Assembly (NCBI GenBank): GCA_016185615.1
Contig: JACPNE010000006.1
Location: forward strand, 1-64,000
Source of the DNA: Candidatus Woesearchaeota archaeon
GTDB taxonomy: Archaea > Nanobdellota > Nanobdellia > SCGC-AAA011-G17 > JACPNG01
Length of the DNA: 64,000 bases
Reading direction: 5' to 3'
Every line of letters begins with the position of its first letter. Within the stretch, counting starts at the first letter, position 1. Shown here in pieces: positions 56,731 to 64,000 of this stretch. The position numbers and the translations under genes are program-made. Below the pieces are notes generated by a model, which saw nothing but the letters and a program-made list of their open reading frames with translations, was not told the DNA's origin and ran no database searches.

Positions 56731-57176
56731 TAACTGAAAAAAGTGCTGGAGCGATAATATATAATACAAAAAATAAAAAATTTCTTTTGTTATTCAGAGA
56801 AGCCAAAGACAAGTATAAAGATTCATGGGATTTTCCCAGAGGCTTAGTAGAAGAAGAAGATGAAAAATCAACAGTAGAAAGAGAGATAAAAGAAGAAACT
56901 GGAATTAATAATGTTGAATTTGTTCCTAAATTCAGAGAGGTTATCTCGTTTTTCTACAGAAGAGATGAGGAATTAGTGAAAAAAGAGATAATTTATTATT
57001 TAGTTATGACTAAACAAGATGAAATAGAGACATCTTATGAACATGATGATTATAAATGGTTAGACTTTGAAGATGCCATTAAATTATTAACACATAAAAG
57101 TTCTAAGGAGATATTAAAAAAAGCAAATGAATTCCTAAAAGAAAATTCAAAACAAAGAACATTGGAGGATTTTTAG
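56727..57176 (+). CDS. NUDIX hydrolase
   Basis: FPRGLVEEEDEKSTVEREIKEETGI. Confidence 0.93.
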   Translation: MITEKSAGAIIYNTKNKKFLLLFREAKDKYKDSWDFPRGLVEEEDEKSTVEREIKEETGINNVEFVPKFREVISFFYRRDEELVKKEIIYYLVMTKQDEIETSYEHDDYKWLDFEDAIKLLTHKSSKEILKKANEFLKENSKQRTLEDF

Positions 57177-58367
57177 TTATTTTTTTACAGCTAACTCAAT
57201 TATGTCCTTATGTTTTAGTTTATGCTCTTTTCCAACTACTAATCTTGTTCTTACATCTATTGCTTTTATGAAATTCTTTCCAAAGTCTGTATGTAATCTG
57301 TAAGCAAAATCTAAAGCAGTAGAACCATTCCTCATCAAAAAGCAGTCCGGAAGTACTCTACCTTCTGAATCCTCTAGTTTATTTACTCCGCCGGGAAATA
57401 TTGCTATATACTTTAACAAATCAAAAACAGCTTTATCTAATATCTCTTGTATTCCTGTATTATTAAACTCATCCAAAACATTTTTCTTTATAAACTCCAA
57501 AGCATTTTTTTGTTTTTCATTTAATTTTCCAACAATCTCAAAATTATTCTCGCCAGGAGTATAATTGATTAATCCATGCTTGGCTGCTTCTCTCAAAGCT
57601 AGTTCAGAATCCCCGCTGCATGGGATTATTACATAATCTTTGAATTTCTCTTTAATCTTATGAAAGTTTAATTTTGCTCCATTAATATCTATTTTATTAG
57701 CAGCAATAATCATTGGTTTTGATCTGATTCTTAGTTCTCTAGCTAATCCTTTTAATTCATCGTCGCTCCATTCAATTGGATGATGCTCTAATTTTAACTT
57801 TTTAATAGCTTCTTGGACAATCATCTCATTTACATTCATTCCGGATAATTGCTTTGCCAATGCTTTTTTTATCTCTTGATTTTCCTGTTTTACAATTCTT
57901 GCAAATTTCTCCCATCCTTTCTTTAATATTCCAAAATACCACATGTCTAATTCAATTTCTAAAAATTCTATATCCTTTGCTGGATTATAACTTAATGGCT
58001 GAACAGGATTTCCATTCTCATCAATGCTTCCAGAGATATCAACTACATGGATAAGGATGTCTGCTTGATTTAAATCACTTAGAAATTGGTTTCCCTTTCC
58101 CTTTCCTTCATAAGCCCCTGGAACTAATCCAGCAACATCAATTAATTTTATAGGAATAAATCTATATCCATTAAGAACATAACCCTCTCTTGGATTACTA
58201 GTTTTATTAAACTCTTTAGCAGCATCGTCTATCTTAACGTAACCAACCCCTTCGTTTGGCTTTATTGTCGTAAATGGATAATTAGCTATATCAACTTCTG
58301 CTAATGTTGCTGCTTTGAAAAAAGTTGATTTTCCTGATGAGGGCTTGCCCACCAAACCTATTAACAT
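57177..58367 (-). CDS. ychF: YchF/Obg-family GTPase
   Basis: IGLVGKPSSGKSTFFKAATLAEVDIANYPFTTIKPNEG; TGS domain C-terminus. Confidence 0.92.
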   Translation of the reverse strand: MLIGLVGKPSSGKSTFFKAATLAEVDIANYPFTTIKPNEGVGYVKIDDAAKEFNKTSNPREGYVLNGYRFIPIKLIDVAGLVPGAYEGKGKGNQFLSDLNQADILIHVVDISGSIDENGNPVQPLSYNPAKDIEFLEIELDMWYFGILKKGWEKFARIVKQENQEIKKALAKQLSGMNVNEMIVQEAIKKLKLEHHPIEWSDDELKGLARELRIRSKPMIIAANKIDINGAKLNFHKIKEKFKDYVIIPCSGDSELALREAAKHGLINYTPGENNFEIVGKLNEKQKNALEFIKKNVLDEFNNTGIQEILDKAVFDLLKYIAIFPGGVNKLEDSEGRVLPDCFLMRNGSTALDFAYRLHTDFGKNFIKAIDVRTRLVVGKEHKLKHKDIIELAVKK

Positions 58368-58449
58368 AAAATTAATTTAGAATTGACTGTTATAAGTTTT
58401 ACTATATATTAAGAAACATTTAAAAGTTAACTAAATTCATTTTCTGCAT

Positions 58450-58545
58450 GGGCCTATAGCTCAGCTTGGTTTAGAGCACTGGTCTTATATGGCCACTCTG
58501 GCTTAAGTCAGCCAGGGGTCGGCGGTTCAAATCCGCCTAGGCCCA
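58450..58545 (+). tRNA. tRNA-Ile(UAU) with BHB intron 58490-58509
   Basis: GGGCCTA/TAGGCCC, CTGGT-CTTATA|A-GCCAG, GGCGG-TTCAAAT-CCGCC; central helix CTTA/TAAG with 3-nt bulges TAT and TCA. Confidence 0.9.
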
Positions 58546-58552
58546 CACGTTT

Positions 58553-58662
58553 GCTCCTATAGTCTAGAGGCCAAGGACGCGGCCCTTTCGAGTAAACTTT
58601 TAGAAAAAGTTTCATCAAAACAAAGAAAGGCTGAGACCCGGGTTCAAATCCCGGTGGGAGCA
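58553..58662 (+). tRNA. tRNA-Glu(UUC) with BHB intron 58591-58627
   Basis: GCTCCTA/TGGGAGC, CGGCC-CTTTCG|A-GGCTG, CCGGG-TTCAAAT-CCCGG; central helix CTTT/AAAG, inner AAACTTT/AAAGTTT. Confidence 0.9.
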
Positions 58663-58705
58663 TATTTCAAAAACCTTATAAATAAAATAATTAAGTTTTA
58701 GTAAA

Positions 58706-58807
58706 ATGAAGAGAAGCTCAAGACGTTGGAAAAAGAAAAATCAGATGAGATGGAAGTGGCAAAGGAAGAGGATGAAGAAAGAAAGAAGGAAACGTAAAAC
58801 TTCATAA
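58706..58807 (+). CDS. rpl41e: Ribosomal protein eL41 (not in ORF track)
   Basis: MKRSSRRWKKKNQMRWKWQRKRMKKERRKRKTS. Confidence 0.75.
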   Translation: MKRSSRRWKKKNQMRWKWQRKRMKKERRKRKTS

Positions 58808-58809
58808 AG

Positions 58810-59097
58810 ATGGATAAAATTACTTCTAAAAAACTCGAAAAATATTTTGATGTTACAAAAAAAGCTTTAGAGCAAGCCAAGAAAAACGAAGGGGAATTTT
58901 CTATTAATCCAAAAGAAGCTTTTGATGATTTTATTGATATGGTTTCTAGATATATTGATGATGCAGAATATTTTAGAAAGAAGGGAGATATTGTAACGGC
59001 ATTTGCAGCCTTGAATTATGCTCACGGATGGTTGGATGCTGGTGCAAGAATTGGATTGTTTAATGTCAAAGACAATAAATTATTTACTGTAGATTAA
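58810..59097 (+). CDS. DUF357 family protein
   Basis: [39 protein letters not shown]. Confidence 0.85.
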   Translation: MDKITSKKLEKYFDVTKKALEQAKKNEGEFSINPKEAFDDFIDMVSRYIDDAEYFRKKGDIVTAFAALNYAHGWLDAGARIGLFNVKDNKLFTVD

Positions 59098-60218
59098 CCA
59101 AATACATCCTTTACTTTATCAAGCAGACTTTTCTCTATCTTTAATTTTTCTTTATTCTCTTTAGATAATTCATCGAAGAGTTCTTTTTGCTTTTTATTTA
59201 ATTTAGAAGGGGTCTTTAGAATAATTCTTACATATTGGTCTCCAACACTATTATCATTAACATCCTCTATTCCTTTTCCTTTTAATCTGAATAATGTATG
59301 ACTCTGTGTTCCAGAAGGGATTTTCATTTTAACCTCCCCATATAATGTTGGAACTTTAATCTCATCTCCCAATGCAGCCTGTGAAAAACTTATTGGAAAT
59401 TCCATATACACATTATTCTCTTCCCTTGTAAAAAATTTATGTGGTTTTATATTAATGACAACAAATAAATCTCCTGAAATCCCATTTTTTATATGCTGTC
59501 CTTCTCCTTTTATCCTTAGAAATTGTCCTTCATTTATACCTTTTGGAATCTTTATTTTTATTTCCTTTGATTTTTTTTCTATTCCATATCCATTGCAATG
59601 TATACAAGCTTTTTTTGCTACTTCACCTTCGCCATTACAGTTTCTGCAGGTAGTCTGTGTCTGGAAAATTCCAAAAGGAGTTCTTTGTGTTCTTCTTTGT
59701 AATCCGGAACCATGACAAACATCACATTGTTTTAATTCTCCATGTTCAGCACCAGTTCCATTGCAATGTTCACATTTTACATCCTTGTTTATTATTATCT
59801 CTTTTGTAGCTCCAAAAACAGCCTCTTCAAATTCTATTGATAAATTATACTGTAAGTCATTACCTTTTCTCTGTCTTTTTCCTCCAAATCCCCTTCCAAA
59901 GAACATATCGAATATATTAGAACTTTCTCCAAATAAATCTTCAAATATACTATTAAAATCAGCACCCCTGAAAATATCCTCTTGGGTATATCTTTGATCA
60001 AATCCAGCATGACCAAAAGTGTCATATTGTTGTCTTTTTGAATCATCACTTAGAACAGCATAAGCTTCACTAATCTCTTTGAATTTTTCTTCTGCATCTT
60101 TCCCGGAGTTTCTGTCCGGATGATATTTTAAAGCCAGCTTTTTGTATGCTTTTTTAATCTCATCTTTGGATGCAGATTTATTTACCCCCAATATATCATA
60201 ATAATCTCTCTTTGCCAT
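59094..60218 (-). CDS. dnaJ: Chaperone DnaJ
   Basis: [33 protein letters not shown], four CxxCxGxG-type Zn repeats. Confidence 0.96.
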   Translation of the reverse strand: MAKRDYYDILGVNKSASKDEIKKAYKKLALKYHPDRNSGKDAEEKFKEISEAYAVLSDDSKRQQYDTFGHAGFDQRYTQEDIFRGADFNSIFEDLFGESSNIFDMFFGRGFGGKRQRKGNDLQYNLSIEFEEAVFGATKEIIINKDVKCEHCNGTGAEHGELKQCDVCHGSGLQRRTQRTPFGIFQTQTTCRNCNGEGEVAKKACIHCNGYGIEKKSKEIKIKIPKGINEGQFLRIKGEGQHIKNGISGDLFVVINIKPHKFFTREENNVYMEFPISFSQAALGDEIKVPTLYGEVKMKIPSGTQSHTLFRLKGKGIEDVNDNSVGDQYVRIILKTPSKLNKKQKELFDELSKENKEKLKIEKSLLDKVKDVFG

Positions 60219-60265
60219 TTTTACATAGTATTAAATCTCTGTTTTTATAATTATCTTTTTAAAAA

Positions 60266-60706
60266 TTATTCATAAGAAATATCAATTATCTTGATTTTGA
60301 AATTAAGAGCTTTCCCGGCTAAAGGGTGGTTCATATCAAGTGTAACTTCGTTCTTAGTTAATTTAACTACTTTAGCAGGCACTTGTGGTCCATTAGGAAT
60401 ATTTACTCCAATCATCATCCCGACTTTCAATTCAAAGTCTTTTGAAAATTGATCTCTTGGCAAATCTTTAACTAACTCATCATTATAATCTCCATATCCT
60501 TCTGATGGCTCTAATCTTATCTCTTTTTCTTCTCCTTTTTCCATGCCTATAACAGCCTCATCAAAACCTTTTATTACTTGGCCAGAGCCAGCCTCAAATT
60601 CTAATGGATGCGAGTGGTCTCCATGACTTGAAGTATCAAATATCTCTCCATCGTCAAATGTTCCGGTATATTCTACTTTTATTTTATCTCCTTTATTGAC
60701 TGGCAT
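60266..60706 (-). CDS. FKBP-type peptidyl-prolyl isomerase (SlyD-like)
   Basis: KIKVEYTGTFDDGEIFDTS...GSGQVIKGFDEAVIGMEKGEEKEI. Confidence 0.93.
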   Translation of the reverse strand: MPVNKGDKIKVEYTGTFDDGEIFDTSSHGDHSHPLEFEAGSGQVIKGFDEAVIGMEKGEEKEIRLEPSEGYGDYNDELVKDLPRDQFSKDFELKVGMMIGVNIPNGPQVPAKVVKLTKNEVTLDMNHPLAGKALNFKIKIIDISYE

Positions 60707-61043
60707 TTTCAAAATCCCACAAAACAAGAATGACTTATTCTGTTTAATTAATATTTATCAATAATATTTAAGAGTTTTTATTCAAAGCTAATTTATAGAA
60801 TATAACCGAAAGACTTATAAATTCATTTTTTCAGTTATAACTTAATGCACAATAATGATTCTAAGGTTAAAAAATAAGTGAGCTGATTTGTCGATATAAA
60901 CACATTTTAGCTTGCTTGATGTGCCTTAGGATGTGTAAACAGGATTTACATTAAAAATGAAGGATTTTAATTTCACGGATATTTTCTTAAATTTAACAAT
61001 AACTTTACCAATTAATAATTATATCAATCATAAATTAAATGGG

Positions 61044-61139
61044 GCCCTGGTAGTGTAGTGGCCTAGCACGCAAGTATATAAATATATACCGTGAAGCCCT
61101 GTCGAGGCTGCAACCCGGGTTCGAATCCCGGCCAGGGCG
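61044..61139 (+). tRNA. tRNA-Asp(GUC) with non-canonical intron (61073-61095, +/-1 nt) in the 5' anticodon stem
   Basis: GCCCTGG/CCAGGGC, CCGGG-TTCGAAT-CCCGG, discriminator G; CA|GCC-CTGTCGA-GGCTG after removal of 23 nt; central helix CACG/CGTG, inner GTATAT/ATATAC. Confidence 0.88.
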
Positions 61140-61142
61140 TTC

Positions 61143-61267
61143 GGGCCGGTAGCTCAGCCTGGATTAGAGCACTTGAGAAAGGGTTCAGTGAACCTTTTAA
61201 TCCAGAGGAGAAAGCAAGTGGTCGCGGGTTCAAAGACATTTGTTTGTGGAAAGTCCCGTCCGGCCCA
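61143..61267 (+). tRNA. tRNA-Lys(UUU) with three introns (61176-61192, 61200-61212, 61235-61253)
   Basis: GGGCCGG/CCGGCCC; mature CTTGC-CTTTTAA-GCAAG and GCGGG-TTCAAAT-CCCGT arise only after three excisions; BHB-like motifs at each junction. Confidence 0.88.
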
Positions 61268-61278
61268 TCTTTAGAAAA

Positions 61279-61518
61279 ATGGAAGAATACAACATAACAG
61301 AGCATAACTTTGTACCTAAACATCTTATTTTAGATGAGAAAGATGTAGTTGAGTTATTAAAGGAATATAATATTTCCATAAGACAATTGCCTAGAATATT
61401 TGTTACAGATCCAGTAGCTAAAGCATTAAATGCTAAAAAAGGAGATGTAATAAAAATAATAAGAAAAAGTCCATCAGCTAAAGAAGCTGTATTTTATAGG
61501 GTGGTCGTAAATGCTTAA
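61279..61518 (+). CDS. rpoH: DNA-directed RNA polymerase subunit H
   Basis: MEEYNITEHNFVPKHLILDEKDVVELLKEYNISIRQLPRIFVTDPVAKAL. Confidence 0.92.
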   Translation: MEEYNITEHNFVPKHLILDEKDVVELLKEYNISIRQLPRIFVTDPVAKALNAKKGDVIKIIRKSPSAKEAVFYRVVVNA

Positions 61519-62998
61519 AAGAGATGTGTTAATAAAAAAGTATTTTGAAAATAGAAGTTTTGTAGAGGAGAATGTAAGATCTTTTAACAATTTTGTTGAT
61601 CATAGCATGCAAGAGATTGTAAATGAGATGGGTGAAATAATCCCAACAATAACTCCTGAAGAGATAAAAGATTTCAAGATAAAATTCAACAAAGTATGGA
61701 TTACAAAGCCGCAGATTGTTGAAGCAGACGGTAGCAAGAGAGATGTTTATCCAATGGAAGCAAGATTAAGACAATTATCTTATTCTGGTTCAATCTTCCT
61801 TGATGTCGGAGCTATTATTGATGGAGTACAAAGAGAAAACTTCACAATAGAGATTGGAAAGCTCCCAATTATGCTGAAATCAAAATATTGTCATCTAAAT
61901 GGTCTTAAGAGGGAAGAATTAATTACCAATTTTGAAGATCCTGATGATGTAGGTGGCTACTTTATATTAAATGGAAATGAAAGAGTTCTTATCACAGTAG
62001 AAGATTTAGCATCCAATAAAGTAATGATACAGGAGAATAAAGTTGGTCCAAGCAAATATTCAGCTAAATTATTTTCTGAAAGAGGACCATATAGAATTCC
62101 TCATGTAGTTGAGCAGATGAAAGATGGCTTGATTTATTTAACATTCACAAGATTTAAGAGAATCCCAATCATAACTGTAATAAAAGCCCTTGGTTTGGCA
62201 AAAGATCAAGATATTGCAAGATTCATATCAGAAGACAAACAATATGATGATTTATTCATAAATTTATTTGAATCAAGTGAATTCAAAACAGAAGAAGAAG
62301 CACTTGAGTTCATCTCTAAAAAAATAGGGGTTGTCCAGCCTGTTGAGCTTAAACTTGAGAAGACAAGAGAAAATCTGGATAAATATTTATTGCCACATCT
62401 GGGGACATCACCAAAAGACAGAATAATTAAGGCTTATACTTTATGTAAACTAATCAAGAGGTTCTTAATGGTTTCTAGAGAGGGTGTTGAAGCAAATGAC
62501 AAGGATCATTATATGAATAAAAAACTAAAATTATCCGGAGACTTAATAGCTGATTTATTCAGGGTTAACTTAAGAATTTTAATTAATGATATATTATACA
62601 ATTTCCAGAGGTTAGTAAAGAGAGGAAAATACAGCTCATTAAAGATAGTTATAAGAGAAAAATTATTGACCTCAAGGATACAGAGTGCAATGGCAACAGG
62701 AACCTGGGTTGGCGGTAGAAAAGGAGTAAGCCAAAATATTGACAGAGTAAATTTCTTAGCCTCATTATCACATCTTCAAAGAGTAGTTTCATTGTTAAGC
62801 TCTACACAGGAGAATTTCGAAGCTAGAGCATTGCATCCAACACACTGGGGAAGACTATGTGCAATAGAAACTCCCGAGGGAACATCTATAGGACTAAGAA
62901 AAAATATGGCTTTGTTATGTAGCATAACACAGGGAGAAGTTCAGGAAGATAAATTAAGAAGAATATTGGAGGGAGCTGGTCTAAATCCGGTAAAATAA
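61511..62998 (+). CDS. rpoB2: DNA-directed RNA polymerase subunit B''
   Basis: IIDGVQRENFTIEIGKLPIMLKSKYCHL, HPTHWGRLCAIETPEGTSIGL; upstream of rpoB'. Confidence 0.95.
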   Translation: MLKRDVLIKKYFENRSFVEENVRSFNNFVDHSMQEIVNEMGEIIPTITPEEIKDFKIKFNKVWITKPQIVEADGSKRDVYPMEARLRQLSYSGSIFLDVGAIIDGVQRENFTIEIGKLPIMLKSKYCHLNGLKREELITNFEDPDDVGGYFILNGNERVLITVEDLASNKVMIQENKVGPSKYSAKLFSERGPYRIPHVVEQMKDGLIYLTFTRFKRIPIITVIKALGLAKDQDIARFISEDKQYDDLFINLFESSEFKTEEEALEFISKKIGVVQPVELKLEKTRENLDKYLLPHLGTSPKDRIIKAYTLCKLIKRFLMVSREGVEANDKDHYMNKKLKLSGDLIADLFRVNLRILINDILYNFQRLVKRGKYSSLKIVIREKLLTSRIQSAMATGTWVGGRKGVSQNIDRVNFLASLSHLQRVVSLLSSTQENFEARALHPTHWGRLCAIETPEGTSIGLRKNMALLCSITQGEVQEDKLRRILEGAGLNPVK

Positions 62999-62999
62999 A

Positions 63000-64000
63000 A
63001 TGACAGATGTTTATTTAAATGAAAAATTTATTGGAAGCGTAGATAATCCTGAGAATTTTGTAAAGAAGATAAGGGAAGAAAGAAGAAGAGCTAGGGTTCC
63101 AACAATAGTAAATATTTATTATAATTCTAAAGTTAATGAAGTCTATATAGATTATTCAAATGGAAGGGCAAGAAGGCCATTAATTGTTGTTGAAGACGGA
63201 AAAAGCAAACTTTCAGAATTCCATATAGCACAATTAGAAAATAATGAAATGACATGGGATGATTTAGTACAACAAGGTTTAATAGAATATTTAGATGCTG
63301 CTGAGGAAGAAAATAGTTATGTAGCATTAAAAGAAGAAGAATTAACTCCAGAACATACACATCTAGAGATAAGCCCAGTAACAATTTTCGGATTAATAAC
63401 ATCATTGGTTCCTTATTCAAATTTTGGACAGAGTTCCAGGTTAAACAGGGGTTCAAAAACACAAAAACAAGCCCTGGGAATGTATGCTTCTAATTATTTA
63501 ATGAGAATGGATACAGATGTTAGCTTATTGCATTATCCTCAAACCCCTTTAGTAAGATCATTTATGCATGATTTATCCTCTTATGATAAGCATCCAGCTG
63601 GCCAGAATGTAACTGTAGCAATAATGAGTTATAGGGGATATAATATGTCTGATAGTATCATAATAAACAAAGGCTCAATCCAAAGGGGATTAGCAAGGTC
63701 AACATTTTTCAGACCATACTCAATAGAAGAACTTAGATATTCAGGAGGATTAGTTGATGAGATTGGGATTCCTGATAAAGAAGTCAAGGGATATAAAAGT
63801 GAACATGATTATAGATTTTTAGAAGAAGATGGAATTGTTTATCCAGAAGCAAGTCTAAGAGAAGATGATGTTGTTATTGGAAAGACAAGCCCCCCAAGGT
63901 TCTTAGGAGAATTAGAAGAGTTTAGTATAGCAGCCAATGTAAGAAGAGAAAGTTCATCTGCTATAAGACATGGCGAGCAAGGCATAGTTGATTTTATAAC
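63000..64000 (+). CDS. rpoB1: DNA-directed RNA polymerase subunit B', 3'-truncated by the window edge
   Basis: MTDVYLNEKFIGSVDNPENFVKKIREERRRARVP...RMDTDVSLLHYPQTPLVRS...GYNMSDSIIINKGSI. Confidence 0.93.
   Translation, partial: MTDVYLNEKFIGSVDNPENFVKKIREERRRARVPTIVNIYYNSKVNEVYIDYSNGRARRPLIVVEDGKSKLSEFHIAQLENNEMTWDDLVQQGLIEYLDAAEEENSYVALKEEELTPEHTHLEISPVTIFGLITSLVPYSNFGQSSRLNRGSKTQKQALGMYASNYLMRMDTDVSLLHYPQTPLVRSFMHDLSSYDKHPAGQNVTVAIMSYRGYNMSDSIIINKGSIQRGLARSTFFRPYSIEELRYSGGLVDEIGIPDKEVKGYKSEHDYRFLEEDGIVYPEASLREDDVVIGKTSPPRFLGELEEFSIAANVRRESSSAIRHGEQGIVDFI

Noticed and set aside
60840-61040. Possible C/D box sRNA upstream of tRNA-Asp (atgatt...ctga, gatgtg repeats, TGTAAA/TTTACA inverted repeat)
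   Set aside because: Box spacing and terminal stem could not be made convincing by eye; needs Snoscan or RNA-seq
61063-61323. 86-aa minus and 61091-61297 plus-strand ORFs
   Set aside because: Both run through the tRNA-Asp and tRNA-Lys genes
1-64000. CRISPR arrays, rRNA genes, transposases, prophage modules
   Set aside because: No regularly spaced direct repeats, rRNA-like sequence, transposase or phage structural genes recognised

Overview
AT-rich archaeal chromosome segment. Gene content (short, dense, overlapping genes, split rpoB''/rpoB', TITGYIIG-type surface proteins) suggests a DPANN lineage such as Pacearchaeota or Woesearchaeota; that placement is inference only. Recognisable blocks: sufC 3' end; an AbiE-like nucleotidyltransferase/wHTH pair; nth; a surface-protein operon with a 1589-aa protein led by a tandem-HTH gene; gatD; ftsZ; ATP-dependent DNA ligase; a TrmB-like regulator; an MtaB-like methylthiotransferase; speD and pdaD (+) facing dys (-); an nrdR-nrdJ-cobalamin adenosyltransferase-thioredoxin operon; an orphan HEPN/membrane-protein islet; a DinG/Rad3-like helicase; adk; a type IV pilus cluster with three pilins; archease and RtcB; kae1; PolX; YchF; dnaJ; slyD; rpoH-rpoB''-rpoB'. 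The main discovery is a set of seven tRNA genes in which every gene appears interrupted, about 12 introns in total. tRNA-Lys(UUU) and tRNA-Leu(UAA) each need three introns, including T-loop introns; tRNA-Thr(GGU) needs two; tRNA-Asp carries one in the 5' anticodon stem. I folded these by hand from bulge-helix-bulge geometry. A free-standing LAGLIDADG ORF lies between the tRNA-Leu and tRNA-Thr genes, and RtcB plus archease are in the same window. Other points: tandem NrdR boxes, a Shine-Dalgarno-sequestering hairpin at speD, structured ftsZ flanks, operator-like triple repeats upstream of the HTH/surface-protein operon, and an islet bounded by a degenerate copy of a tRNA 3' end. No searches or folding programs were run.
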